A stretch of DNA of 60,014 nt from Enhydrobacter aerosaccus. GTDB taxonomy: Bacteria > Pseudomonadota > Alphaproteobacteria > Reyranellales > Reyranellaceae. Below are positions 26,085 through 34,674 of the stretch, piece after piece. Numbering within the stretch: position 1 is the stretch's first letter; every line of letters begins with the position of its first letter. The DNA is taken from assembly GCA_903915535.1 (NCBI GenBank), contig CAIWTJ010000222.1, positions 1 to 60,014 on the forward strand, written 5' to 3'. Position numbers and translations under genes: made by a program. The notes beneath the pieces are model-generated. The model did not search any database, was not told where the DNA came from, and was given only the letters and a program-made list of their open reading frames with translations.

Positions 26085-26429
26085 CTATCCGTTCTTTTTG
26101 CGCGAGTCGGCCGGCGCCTCGGCGCGCTCCGTCATGCCGTAGTCGCGCACGACGCTGGCCACACGCAGGCGATAGTCCCGCAGCACGCCGCCGCGGCCCG
26201 CCGCCTGTGCCTGGCGGTGATGCTCGACGTTACGCCACGCCTGCACGGCCTCCTCGTCACGCCAGAAGGAGAGCGAGAGCAGCTTCCTGTCGTCGACCAG
26301 GCTCTGGAAGCGCTCGATCGACAGGAAGCCGTCGATCTGCTCGAGCTCGGGCTTCAGGGAGGCGGCGATGTCGAGATAGGTCTGCTTGCGGCCGTCGGCG
26401 GGCCATACTTCGAAGATCACGGCGATCAT
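26085..26429 (-). CDS. Antibiotic biosynthesis monooxygenase (ABM) family protein
   Basis: 114 residues from ATG at 26429, preceded by GAGGAG; an in-frame start at 26462 would overlap the upstream gene. Dimeric ferredoxin-like fold: MIAVIFEVWPADGRKQTY, then GFLSIERFQSL, LLSLSFWRDEEAVQAWRNVEHH. Such proteins are small cofactor-free oxygenases, heme-degrading enzymes or simply stress proteins. It follows the FAD monooxygenase by 10 bp and probably works on, or protects from, a quinone-like product. Confidence 0.85.
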   Translation of the reverse strand: MIAVIFEVWPADGRKQTYLDIAASLKPELEQIDGFLSIERFQSLVDDRKLLSLSFWRDEEAVQAWRNVEHHRQAQAAGRGGVLRDYRLRVASVVRDYGMTERAEAPADSRKKNG

Positions 26430-26439
26430 GGGTTGCTCC

Positions 26440-27621
26440 TCAGTCGAGTCCGTTTCCCCCATACAGCCAATCGAGGGTCTCCAGCCATTGTGGCTGACTC
26501 TTCCTGCTCATCAGTTCGTTGCGCAACGAAGCATGCGGGCCGGCCGGGTGATAGACGTGATCGCCCATGGCGCGCGACATCAGCTGCACCCGCGCGGTGC
26601 GCAGCACGCGGCGGGCGCGGTAGTTCTCGAGGCCGGCCGCCAGCGTATCGTGCGTGGCGAGCGCGTCGGCCAGGCAGACGCCGTCCTCCATCGCCATGCA
26701 GGCGCCCTGCGCCATGTACTGCAGCATCGGATGGGCGGCGTCCCCCAGCAATGCCACGTGCCCGTCGACCCATTTGTCGACCGGGTCGCGGTCGCACAGC
26801 ACCCACATCTTCCAGTCGATGCCGTGGCGGATGATCGTCTGGGCGCGCTCGCAGACGTGGGCGAAGCCGCGCCGCACCTCCTCGACCGACACCGGCTTGC
26901 CGGCCACGGGCTCGGGCGCGTCGTTGTGATAGGTGACGACGAGGTTGAAGACCTTCCAGCCAGACAGTGGATAGTGGACGATGTGGCACTTCGGACCGGC
27001 CCACAGGGTTGCGGCGTTCCAGCGCAAATCCTGCGGCATCTGCTCGAGCGGGATCACCGAGCGATAGGTCGTGTGGCCCGAGACCCGCGGCGCGCCATCG
27101 CCCACCAGCTGGCGCCGCACGTTCGACCACAGGCCGTCCGCGCCGATCAGGGCGGCGCCCGTCACGGTCTTTCCGTTGCCGAGCTTCGCCGCAACTGTCG
27201 AGCCATCCTGTTCGTAGCCCGAGACCTCGCTGCTGACCTCGAGATCGATCAGCGCGTGCTCGCGGCACGCCTTCAGCAGCACGCCGTGCAAATCGCCACG
27301 ATGCACGACCGCATAGGGATTGCGGTAGCGCGCGCGAAAGGCCTCGCCCAGGTCGATGTGGCAGATCTCGCCGTCGGCCATCGAATCCATCAGGCGCAGG
27401 TGGTCGATGTAGACCGCCATGCCGCGCGCCGCCTCGCCGACGCCCAGGCGATCGAAGCAGTGGAAGGCGTTCGGCCCCAACTGGATGCCGGCCCCGATCT
27501 CGCCCAATTGGCTGGCCTTCTCCAGCACCAGCGAGGCGATGCCCTTCTGCGCCAGCGCCAGTGCGGCAGAGAGTCCGCCGATGCCGCCGCCCGCGATGAG
27601 GACCTTACCGGGGGCCGCCAA
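26440..27621 (-). CDS. FAD-dependent monooxygenase, salicylate/3-hydroxybenzoate hydroxylase-like
   Basis: About 393 residues if it starts at TTG 27621, inside the end of the upstream CoA-transferase gene (17-bp overlap) with GAGAAGG before it. No nearer ATG or GTG precedes the FAD motif VLIAGGGIGGLSAALALAQ. GADGLWSNVRRQLVG is the DG motif and VALLGDAAHPMLQYMAQGA the second FAD motif, nearly identical in style to 3-hydroxybenzoate 6-hydroxylase and salicylate hydroxylase. It should hydroxylate a small phenolic acid with NAD(P)H. The CoA-transferase, OYE and ABM neighbours suggest an aromatic or enoyl compound pathway. Confidence 0.85.
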   Translation of the reverse strand: MAAPGKVLIAGGGIGGLSAALALAQKGIASLVLEKASQLGEIGAGIQLGPNAFHCFDRLGVGEAARGMAVYIDHLRLMDSMADGEICHIDLGEAFRARYRNPYAVVHRGDLHGVLLKACREHALIDLEVSSEVSGYEQDGSTVAAKLGNGKTVTGAALIGADGLWSNVRRQLVGDGAPRVSGHTTYRSVIPLEQMPQDLRWNAATLWAGPKCHIVHYPLSGWKVFNLVVTYHNDAPEPVAGKPVSVEEVRRGFAHVCERAQTIIRHGIDWKMWVLCDRDPVDKWVDGHVALLGDAAHPMLQYMAQGACMAMEDGVCLADALATHDTLAAGLENYRARRVLRTARVQLMSRAMGDHVYHPAGPHASLRNELMSRKSQPQWLETLDWLYGGNGLD

Positions 27622-28819
27622 CGACCTTCTCGTCGTGCAGCTTGCCGATCTCGGCGCTGGAGAGCCCGAGGATGCCCGACAGGATCTCGTCGGTGTGCTG
27701 GCCCAGGATCGGCGCCGGCGCAGCCTTTTCGCGCGGCACGGCATCGAACTGCACCGGCGAGGCCGCGACCGGATAGCGTCCGATGCCGGGCTGGTCGAGC
27801 ACGGTGAACATCGGATTGTCCGTGACCGCATCCTTGTCGACGCTGAGCTCGCGGAAGGTCTTGTACGGCGCCGACAGCGCGCCCGCCTTCTGGAGCGCGG
27901 CGCCGACGTCGGCCGCACTGTGGCTCGCTACCCACGGCTCGATCACGGCGACGAGCTCCGCGCGCGCGTTCCAGCGGTCGGCCTCGAGCTTGAGGTCGAC
28001 GCCCTTCTCCTTCTCGATGCGCGCGAACGCATCGGCGAAGCTGCCAGCCTTGGCCAAAGCCTCGAGATGACGGTCGGAGAAGATGCAGATCATCACGTAT
28101 TTGCCGTCCTTGGTGCGGAAGTCCCGGCCGAAGGTGCCGAAGATCTCGTTGCCGAAGCGCGGCCGGTCGACGGCGTTGATCACTGCCTCGCCGATGTAGC
28201 CGGTGGCCGAAACGGCCGCGAGCGCCATGTCCTGCAGCGGCAGCACGATGCGCTGGCCCTTGCCCGTCAGGCGCCGGTGCCGTTCCGCCGCCAGGATCGC
28301 CATGGCGGCCGCGTAGGCCGTCGCGATGTCCCACGCCGGCAGCACGTTGTTGACCGGACCCTGATGCCCGACAGGCCCCGAAACCAGCGGAAAGCCGGTG
28401 ATCGAGTTCACCGTATAATCGACGTTCGCGGCACCATGGCGGTCGCCCACGATGTTGAGCGCGATCAGGTCGGCGCGCTTCTTGGCGAGCTCCTCGTAGG
28501 AGAGCCAGCCGCGCGCCGGCATGTTGGTCGAGAAGATCCCCGCGTTCTCGCCGGGCGCGGTGATCAGCGCCGTCAGCAGCTCACGCGCCTTGGGATTGCG
28601 CAGGTCGACGGCGATCGAGCGCTTGCCCTTGTTCAATCCAGCCCAATAGATCGAGACGCCGTCCCTGGTGACCGGCCAGCGGTCGCTGTCGAGTCCGCCC
28701 TTCAGGTCGTCGAAGCGGATCACATCGGCGCCCAGCTGCGCCAGCGTCATGCCGGCCATCGGTGCCGCGATGAAGGCCGAGCCTTCGACGATGCGCAGGC
28801 CCGCGAGAATGCCGGTCAT
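27605..28819 (-). CDS. Class III CoA-transferase resembling 2-methylfumaryl-CoA isomerase (Mct)
   Basis: 404 residues, ATG at 28819 overlapping the OYE stop. From memory the sequence follows Chloroflexus mesaconyl-CoA C1-C4 CoA transferase along its whole length: LRIVEGSAFIAAPMAGMTLA, DSDRWPVT, WAGLNKGKRSIAVDLRNP, ARGWLSYEELAKKRADLI, VDYTVN, VLPAWDI (with the catalytic Asp) and LGQHTDEIL. Mct moves CoA within one molecule in the 3-hydroxypropionate bicycle. No other bicycle gene is here, so the enzyme may serve C5 dicarboxylate (mesaconate, itaconate-type) metabolism. Family is sure; exact reaction is inferred. Confidence 0.85.
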   Translation of the reverse strand: MTGILAGLRIVEGSAFIAAPMAGMTLAQLGADVIRFDDLKGGLDSDRWPVTRDGVSIYWAGLNKGKRSIAVDLRNPKARELLTALITAPGENAGIFSTNMPARGWLSYEELAKKRADLIALNIVGDRHGAANVDYTVNSITGFPLVSGPVGHQGPVNNVLPAWDIATAYAAAMAILAAERHRRLTGKGQRIVLPLQDMALAAVSATGYIGEAVINAVDRPRFGNEIFGTFGRDFRTKDGKYVMICIFSDRHLEALAKAGSFADAFARIEKEKGVDLKLEADRWNARAELVAVIEPWVASHSAADVGAALQKAGALSAPYKTFRELSVDKDAVTDNPMFTVLDQPGIGRYPVAASPVQFDAVPREKAAPAPILGQHTDEILSGILGLSSAEIGKLHDEKVVGGPR

Positions 28820-29979
28820 TGCGCCTGACTTTCTTTGACTTGGCCCGTCGCGGAACGCTCGGGCGGGAGGTTGTTCTTGCGCTTGTCGAGCCACCAGCCG
28901 TATTCGCGGTTCCACAGCTCGAACTTGTCGTCGCACCCCAGTTCCTGCGCGGCATGCACCGGCCAGAAGGGGTTGAAGAGCGCCTGCCGGCCGATCGCGA
29001 TCAGGTCGGCCGCGCCGTCCTGCAGGATCTTCTCCGCCTGCGGCCCATCGAGGATCAGGCCCACTGCCATCGTGGGGATCTTGGCGCCCTCTCTCACCGC
29101 CGCCGCGAAGGGCACCTGGAAGCCCAGCGAGCGCTTGATCGGCGCCGCCGTCGACAGGCCCGCGAGCCCGCCCGACGAGGTGTCGATCACGTCGATGCCC
29201 AGCGCCTTCAGCTCCTGCGCATAGGCAACGGTGTCGTCGACATCCCAACCGCCGCCGCCGTCGACGGCCGAGACGCGGATGAACATCGGCTTGTGCTCGG
29301 GCCAGTTCTCGCGCGCCGCCTTGGCCGCCGCGAGGGGGAACTTCATGCGGCCGGCACGGTCGCCGCCATACTGGTCGTTGCGCTTGTTGCTGAGCGGCGA
29401 GAGGAACTGCGCCAGCAGGTAGCCGTGCGCGCCGTGAATTTCGATGATGTCGTACCCCGCGGCATCCGCGCGGCGCGCGGCCTCGCCGAACTTCTTCACG
29501 ATCGTGTCCATTTGCGCCACGTCGAGCGCGAGCGGCGTCGTCGAATAACGCTCCCCGGCCGACAGCGCCGACGGTCCGTAGACCTGCCAAGGCTGCCAGT
29601 TCGCCTCCTTGGGTCCGAACTCGTCCGGCCGGTCGAACTGGCGCGGCGAGGAGGCCTTGCGGCCGGCGTGGGTGATCTGGGTGGCGGCGAGCGAGCCCTC
29701 CTGCTGCAGGAAGCGGGTCAAACGCTTGTGACCCTCGATCTGGCTGTCATCCCACATGCCGAGATCGCCCTGGGTCACGCGGCCCTCGGGGACGACGGCG
29801 CAGTTTTCGGTGAAGACGATGCCGAACTTGCCGAGCGCAAACTTGCCGAGATGGACGATGTGATAGTCGTTCACCAGCCCGTTCGTGGCGCGATATTGCA
29901 CCATCGGGGAGACCACGGTGCGGTTGGCGGCGACGACGCCGCGCATCTTGAAGGGCGTGAAGAGCAGTGGCTTTTGCAA
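28816..29979 (-). CDS. Old yellow enzyme family NADH:flavin oxidoreductase (YqjM-like)
   Basis: 387 residues, probably from TTG at 29979 with GAGGAAC about 8 bp before; no ATG is better placed. FMN barrel landmarks are NRTVVSPMVQYRA, FTENCAVVPEGR, the substrate-binding IEIHGAHGYLLAQFLSPLSN and DLIAIGRQALFNP. YqjM-type enzymes reduce activated C=C bonds of enones or nitro-compounds with NAD(P)H. It heads an operon with a CoA-transferase, an FAD monooxygenase and an ABM protein. Confidence 0.9.
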   Translation of the reverse strand: MQKPLLFTPFKMRGVVAANRTVVSPMVQYRATNGLVNDYHIVHLGKFALGKFGIVFTENCAVVPEGRVTQGDLGMWDDSQIEGHKRLTRFLQQEGSLAATQITHAGRKASSPRQFDRPDEFGPKEANWQPWQVYGPSALSAGERYSTTPLALDVAQMDTIVKKFGEAARRADAAGYDIIEIHGAHGYLLAQFLSPLSNKRNDQYGGDRAGRMKFPLAAAKAARENWPEHKPMFIRVSAVDGGGGWDVDDTVAYAQELKALGIDVIDTSSGGLAGLSTAAPIKRSLGFQVPFAAAVREGAKIPTMAVGLILDGPQAEKILQDGAADLIAIGRQALFNPFWPVHAAQELGCDDKFELWNREYGWWLDKRKNNLPPERSATGQVKESQAQ

Positions 29980-30087
29980 AGGACAGGTTCCTCAAAGAGA
30001 TGACTTGTTCGGCCCGCAACATAGACCGTCGGCAGGTCCCAAGCCTATCTCCGGCCGGACCGGAAAGTTTCCCATCTTTCCCGACCT

Positions 30088-30150
30088 TTCCCGATCGGTC
30101 GGGAAGCCTCCGTTGCCGATTCCATAAGGCTTTGCCGGGATTCTTCCCGG
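30088..30150. repeat. Two short hairpins preceded by a 10-bp tandem repeat
   Basis: CTTTCCCGAC/CTTTCCCGAT is a tandem pair at 30076-30095. TTCCCGA-TCGG-TCGGGAA forms a 7-bp stem at 30088-30105, and CCGGGA-TTCT-TCCCGG a 6-bp stem at 30135-30150. They occupy the 449-bp gene-free stretch upstream of the OYE operon and may be part of its leader. I see no convincing gene in 29980-30428. Confidence 0.45.
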
Positions 30151-30250
30151 TTTCCATGACTCTGCCCCCCTGCGTCGTCGCACGTCGACGCATACGCGCC
30201 CATCGTCATCCCAGGCATAGCGAGGCGAAGCGGATGACAGCAAGCACCGC

Positions 30251-30320
30251 GCGACCCTAGGCGCGTCCGATCCAAGCACCTATTACGGTCGTTATTTCGC
30301 GCGAAATGCACGCCGGCTTG
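30251..30320. repeat. 70-bp dispersed repeat, copy B
   Basis: Gap-free match to 3541-3610 (offset 26,710), including the identical CACCTATTACGGTCGTTAT at 30278-30296 and CGAAATGCACGC at 30302-30313. The inverted repeat seen in copy A is broken here. A REP-like fragment (GTCATCCC...GCGAAGCGG, about 30204-30233) precedes it. Confidence 0.65.
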
Positions 30321-30325
30321 GATCT

Positions 30326-30427
30326 TTCCTTCCCCATTCAGATGGGGAAGTGCCCTCGTCATACGAGGGCGATGGGGTCATGCCCCCTCCGGCCCTCGGG
30401 ACACCTCTCCGGATGAATGGGGAGGAA
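30326..30427. repeat. Large palindromic unit at the 3' end of urtE
   Basis: Outer arms TTCCTTCCCCATTCA (30326-30340) and TGAATGGGGAGGAA (30414-30427) pair over 14 bp with one bulge. Inside are GCCCTCG-TCATA-CGAGGGC (30352-30370, perfect 7-bp stem) and GGGG-TCATG-CCCC (30374-30386). It lies immediately after the urtE stop on the minus strand, so it may end or protect the urt transcript; there is no U-tract, which is against a classical intrinsic terminator. Confidence 0.65.
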
Positions 30428-30428
30428 G

Positions 30429-31124
30429 CTAGACCGTCATGTGCTTGCGCACGGCCTCGGCATCGAAGGTCTCGCGCGTGCCCGACATCACGACTTCGCC
30501 GCGGTCCATCACCGCGAAATCATCGGCCAGCTCGTGCGCGAACTCGAGATACTGCTCGACCAGCAGGATCGCCATGTCGCCGCGGTTGCGCAGGTAGGTG
30601 ATGGCGCGGCCGATGTCCTTGATGACCGACGGCTGGATGCCTTCCGTCGGCTCGTCGAGCACGAGGAGCTTGGGCCGCATGGTCAGCGCCCGGCCGATCG
30701 CGAGCTGCTGCTGCTGGCCGCCCGACAGGTCGCCGCCGCGGCGGCGCAGCATCGACTTCAGCACCGGGAACAGCTCGAACACCTCGTCCGGCACCTTCTT
30801 GTGCTCGCTTCTCACCGGTGCGAAGCCGGTCTCCAGATTTTCCTTCACCGTCAGCAGCGAGAAGATCTCGCGGCCCTGCGGCACGATCGCGACCCCCAGC
30901 CGCGCCCGCTCGTAGGCCGGCAGCTTCGACACGTCCCTGCCGTCGAGCGCGATCGAGCCCGAGGCGATCGGCTGCAGGCCGCAGATGGCGCGCAGCAGGC
31001 TGGTCTTGCCGACGCCGTTGCGGCCCAGCAGGCAGGTCACGCGGCCGATGGAGGCGCCGAGCGACACGCCGCGCAGCGCCTGGGCCGCGCCGTAGAAGAG
31101 GTTGACGTTCTCGACCTTCAGCAT
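30429..31124 (-). CDS. urtE: Urea ABC transporter ATP-binding protein UrtE
   Basis: 231 residues. Walker A GRNGVGKTSLLRA, signature LSGGQQQQLAIGRAL, Walker B LLVLDEPTEGIQPSV. The sequence is of the LivF type, and its position as last gene of a five-gene run with urtA, urtB (HEAT-like N-terminus), urtC and urtD, next to urease, identifies it as UrtE. It powers high-affinity urea uptake. Spacing to urtD is 3 bp. Confidence 0.92.
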   Translation of the reverse strand: MLKVENVNLFYGAAQALRGVSLGASIGRVTCLLGRNGVGKTSLLRAICGLQPIASGSIALDGRDVSKLPAYERARLGVAIVPQGREIFSLLTVKENLETGFAPVRSEHKKVPDEVFELFPVLKSMLRRRGGDLSGGQQQQLAIGRALTMRPKLLVLDEPTEGIQPSVIKDIGRAITYLRNRGDMAILLVEQYLEFAHELADDFAVMDRGEVVMSGTRETFDAEAVRKHMTV

Positions 31125-31127
31125 CGC

Positions 31128-31925
31128 CTATCGTCCCAGATACACTTCGACGACGCGCGGATCGGCGCTGACCTGGTCGAGCGAACCCTCGGCCAGCATC
31201 GAGCCCTCGTGCAGCACCGTCACCTTGACGCCGAGCGCGCGCACGAAGCTCATGTCGTGCTCGACCACGACGACGGAATGCGACTTGTTCACCTCGCGCA
31301 GCACCTGCGCGGTGGTCTCGGTCTCGACGTCGGTCATGCCGGCCACCGGCTCGTCGACCAGCATCAGCTTGGGGTTTTGCGCGAGCAGCATGCCGATTTC
31401 GAGCCACTGCTTCTGACCGTGGCTGAGGCGAGCGCCCAGCATGTGCTGCTGCGCTTCCATGCGGATGATCGACAAGATCTCGGCGAGGCGATCGTTCTCG
31501 GCCTTGGTCGGCGCCGCGCCCAGCAGCTTGTACCAGGAGCGCATGCCCGCCAGCGCCAGCAGGAGATTGTCGCGCACCGTGTGGCTCTCGAACACCGTGG
31601 GCTTCTGGAACTTCCGGCCGATGCCCAGGGTGGCGATATGCGCCTCGTCGAGCTTGGTGAGATCGGCCTGGCCGTCGAACACGACCTGGCCCTCGTCCGG
31701 CCGCGTCTTGCCGGTGATGACGTCCATCATGGTGGTCTTGCCGGCCCCGTTGGGGCCGATGATGGCGCGCATCTCGCCCGGCTCGATCAACAGCGACAGA
31801 TTGTTCAGCGCCTTGAAGCCGTCGAACGAGACGGTGACACCGCTGAGGTAAAGCAGCGCCGAGGTGGTGCGATGGGCCGTGGTGTGGGCCGTCGGCTGAT
31901 GAGACACAGGCTGGGCCGTCGTCAT
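31128..31925 (-). CDS. urtD: Urea ABC transporter ATP-binding protein UrtD
   Basis: 265 residues from ATG at 31925 (ATGA overlap with urtC). Walker A GPNGAGKTTMMDVITGKTRP is the typical UrtD form; LSHGQKQWLEIGMLL replaces the usual LSGGQ signature, again usual in UrtD; Walker B is LMLVDEPVAGM. An N-terminal Thr/His-rich tail of about 25 residues is unconserved. It pairs with UrtE to drive the UrtB-UrtC channel. Confidence 0.93.
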   Translation of the reverse strand: MTTAQPVSHQPTAHTTAHRTTSALLYLSGVTVSFDGFKALNNLSLLIEPGEMRAIIGPNGAGKTTMMDVITGKTRPDEGQVVFDGQADLTKLDEAHIATLGIGRKFQKPTVFESHTVRDNLLLALAGMRSWYKLLGAAPTKAENDRLAEILSIIRMEAQQHMLGARLSHGQKQWLEIGMLLAQNPKLMLVDEPVAGMTDVETETTAQVLREVNKSHSVVVVEHDMSFVRALGVKVTVLHEGSMLAEGSLDQVSADPRVVEVYLGR

Positions 31926-33037
31926 GCCGCGGTCGCCTTCTTCGCGAGATTGCGGGCGCGGATCTGCGCCCAGAGGCCCACGATCCCCTTGGGCAGGAAC
32001 AGGGTGACGACGATGAACAGCGCGCCCAGCGCGAACAGCCAGACTTCGGGCAGCGCGCCGGTCAGGTAGGTCTTGGCGAAGTTCACGATGAAGGCGCCGA
32101 TCACCGGACCGATCAGCGTGCCGCGGCCGCCGACGGCCACCCACAGCACGGCCTCGATCGAGTTGCCGGGCGCGAATTCGCTGGGGTTGATGATGCCGAC
32201 CTGCGGCACGTAGAGCGCCCCCGCGATGCCCGCCATCGCCGCCGACAGCACGAAGACGAAGAGCTTGTAGGTCTCGGCGCGATATCCCAGGAAGCGCATG
32301 CGGCTTTCGGCGTCGCGCACGGCGATCAGCGCCGTGCCGAACCGCGAGCCGATGATGGCGCCGGAGATGATCAGGAAGATCGCCAGCGCAAGCGCCGAGG
32401 CGAAGCACAGCACCGCACGCGTGGTGTCGGCCTGGACCGAGTAGCCCAGGATGTCCTTGAAATCGGTCATGCCGTTGTTGCCGCCGAAGCCCATGTCGTT
32501 GCGGAAGAAGGCGAGCAGCAGGGCGAAGGTCATCGCCTGGGTGATGATCGACAGGTACACGCCGGTGACGCGGCTGCGGAAGGCGAACCAGCCCAGCGCC
32601 AGCGCCAGCACGCCCGGCACGATGACGACCATCGGTGCGGCGAACCAGAAGTGGTTGAAGCCGTGCCAGAACCACGGCAGTTCAGGATAGTTCAGGAACA
32701 CCATGAAGTCGGGCAGGATCGGATTGCCGTAGACGCCGCGCGCGCCGATCTGGCGCATCAGGTACATGCCCATGCAGTAGCCGCCCAGCGCGAAGAAGGC
32801 GGCATGGCCGAGCGTGAGGATGCCGCAGAAGCCCCAGACGAGATCGACCGCGAGCGCCAGCGACGCGTAGCAGAGATACTTGCCGATCAGCTGCAGCGCA
32901 TAGGCCGGCACGTAGAACGGGCTGGTCTTGGGCATCAGGAGGTTGAGCGCCGGCACGACGATGCCGACGGCCAGCACCAGCAGCACGAAGAGGCGCAGAT
33001 TGCGGCCCATGCCGGTCCAGAGGAAACGGGTCATCAT
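31922..33037 (-). CDS. urtC: Urea ABC transporter permease UrtC
   Basis: 371 residues, start at 33037 overlapping the urtB stop (ATGA); a second ATG follows at once. About nine to ten membrane segments of the LivM/UrtC type, with WGFCGILTLGHAAFFALGGY and the docking region SRFGTALIAVRDAESRMRFLGY. It forms the urea channel with UrtB. Confidence 0.93.
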   Translation of the reverse strand: MMTRFLWTGMGRNLRLFVLLVLAVGIVVPALNLLMPKTSPFYVPAYALQLIGKYLCYASLALAVDLVWGFCGILTLGHAAFFALGGYCMGMYLMRQIGARGVYGNPILPDFMVFLNYPELPWFWHGFNHFWFAAPMVVIVPGVLALALGWFAFRSRVTGVYLSIITQAMTFALLLAFFRNDMGFGGNNGMTDFKDILGYSVQADTTRAVLCFASALALAIFLIISGAIIGSRFGTALIAVRDAESRMRFLGYRAETYKLFVFVLSAAMAGIAGALYVPQVGIINPSEFAPGNSIEAVLWVAVGGRGTLIGPVIGAFIVNFAKTYLTGALPEVWLFALGALFIVVTLFLPKGIVGLWAQIRARNLAKKATAA

Positions 33038-34647
33038 TCGACAGAGCGCCCCTTCAGGGCAAAGAGTCCGCGCGGTCGGCGCTGGATGAACAGGATGATG
33101 AAGACCAGCACCAGGATCTTGCCCAGCACCGCGCCGGCATAGGGTTCGAGGAACTTGTTCACGATGCCGAGCGCTGTCGCGCCGACCAGCGTGCCGAAGA
33201 GATTGCCGACTCCGCCGAACACCACGACCATGAAGGAGTCGATGATGTAGCCCTGGCCGAGATTGGGACTGACGTTGTCGATCTGGCTGAGCGCCACGCC
33301 CGCGAGGCCCGCGATGCCGGACCCCAGGCCGAAGGTGAGTGCGTCGACCTGCGGCGTGCGGATGCCGACGGCGGCGGCCATCGGACGGTTCTGCGTGACC
33401 GCGCGCATGTAGAGGCCGAGCGGCGTGCGGCGCAGCAGCGCGAGAAGCGCCACGAACACCAGCAGCGCGAAGACGATGATCCAGAGCCGGCCATAGGTGA
33501 CGTCGAGCTGGCCGACCTTGAACGAACCCGACATCCAGGACGGCGAGGAGACCTCGCGGTTGGTCGGGCCGAAGATCGAGCGCACCCCCTGCTGCAGCAC
33601 CAGCGACAGGCCCCAGGTGGCGAGCAGCGTGTCGAGCGCGCGGCCGTAGAGGAAACGGATGATCGAGCGCTCGATCAGCACCCCGATCGCGCCCGAGACC
33701 AGGAAGGCGAGCGGCAGCGCGATGATCACCGAGAATTCGTTGAGGGCCGGCGCGGCGCTGCGCAGAACCTGCTGCACGACGAAGGTGGTGTAGGCGCCCA
33801 GCATCACCATCTCGCCATGCGCCATGTTGATGACGCCCATGGTGCCGAAGGTGATGGCAAGGCCGATCGCGGCCAGCAGCAGCACCGAGCCGAGCGAGAT
33901 GCCGTACCAGACGTTCTGCGCCATCGACCAGGCCGCAAGCGTATTGCGCACGGTTTCCGCGCCGGCGAGCGCGGCCGCCTTCACGTCGCCCTCGGTCGCC
34001 TGGGCCGCGATCTGCAGCACGGCCATGGCATCGCGGTCGCCGCGATCCCTGACCAGCGCGATCGCCGCGAGCTTCTGCGCCGGCGTCGTCTCGGGCGTGG
34101 TCAGCACGATGGCGGCGCGCGCCTCGGTCATGGCGCGCTTGATGGCGGAGTCCTTCTCGGCGGCGATCGCCGGATCGAGGGCCGCGAGCGCCGATGCGTC
34201 GCGCCGCGTGAACAGCGAATCGGCGGCCTGCCGGCGCACCTTGGGGTTCGGGCTCATCAGGGTGAGCGAGCCCACGGCCGCGTCGATGGTGCCGCGCAGG
34301 CGGTTGTTGACCTTGACCTTGTCGAGATCGTCTTCGGCCGCGGTGCCGGCATCCTTGCCGGTGATGGCGTCGATGAGCGCGACCTGCTTGCCGCTGCCCT
34401 TGCCGATCACCACGATCTTGTCGGCGGTGCGCACGTAGAGATCGCCGGCGCTCAGCGCCTGCAGGATCGGGGCGGCCCGTTCCTCGCCGGAGGCGGCCAA
34501 TGCGGTGATCGCGACATCACGCTCGCTGTAGCCGCCGGTAACGAGGTTGGTGACCAGGGTGGCGAGATCGGCCGACAGCGCCGAGCCCGCCATGAAGACG
34601 GTGGCGAGGAGCGGCAACAGCCACGCTAGAAAACGCTTTTGCGACAT
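33034..34647 (-). CDS. urtB: Urea ABC transporter permease UrtB
   Basis: 537 residues. A signal-like N-terminus (MSQKRFLAWLLPLLATVFMA) and a helical, HEAT-like exported domain to about residue 230 precede the LivH-type permease (GISLGSVLLLAAIGLAITFG, MGVINMAHGEMVMLGAYTTF). This long N-terminal extension distinguishes UrtB from branched-chain amino-acid permeases. A strong hairpin lies between urtA and this gene, so its expression may be lower than that of urtA. Confidence 0.93.
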   Translation of the reverse strand: MSQKRFLAWLLPLLATVFMAGSALSADLATLVTNLVTGGYSERDVAITALAASGEERAAPILQALSAGDLYVRTADKIVVIGKGSGKQVALIDAITGKDAGTAAEDDLDKVKVNNRLRGTIDAAVGSLTLMSPNPKVRRQAADSLFTRRDASALAALDPAIAAEKDSAIKRAMTEARAAIVLTTPETTPAQKLAAIALVRDRGDRDAMAVLQIAAQATEGDVKAAALAGAETVRNTLAAWSMAQNVWYGISLGSVLLLAAIGLAITFGTMGVINMAHGEMVMLGAYTTFVVQQVLRSAAPALNEFSVIIALPLAFLVSGAIGVLIERSIIRFLYGRALDTLLATWGLSLVLQQGVRSIFGPTNREVSSPSWMSGSFKVGQLDVTYGRLWIIVFALLVFVALLALLRRTPLGLYMRAVTQNRPMAAAVGIRTPQVDALTFGLGSGIAGLAGVALSQIDNVSPNLGQGYIIDSFMVVVFGGVGNLFGTLVGATALGIVNKFLEPYAGAVLGKILVLVFIILFIQRRPRGLFALKGRSVE

Positions 34648-34674
34648 ATCCGAGAATTAGCCCCTAGACGGAAA

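Noticed and set aside
24485-26497. Plus-strand open frame of 670 codons opposite the PanE-like and ABM genes
   Set aside because: Low-complexity Arg/Ala/Gly composition and complete overlap with conserved genes on the other strand and with DoxX in another frame.
29885-30279. Several short open frames in the 449-bp gap upstream of the old yellow enzyme gene
   Set aside because: They span hairpins and repeats, lack ribosome sites and have no recognisable features.
30352-30370. GCCCTCG-TCATA-CGAGGGC hairpin as an intrinsic terminator of urtE
   Set aside because: Stem is good, but no T-tract follows on either strand; treated as part of the larger palindromic unit instead.
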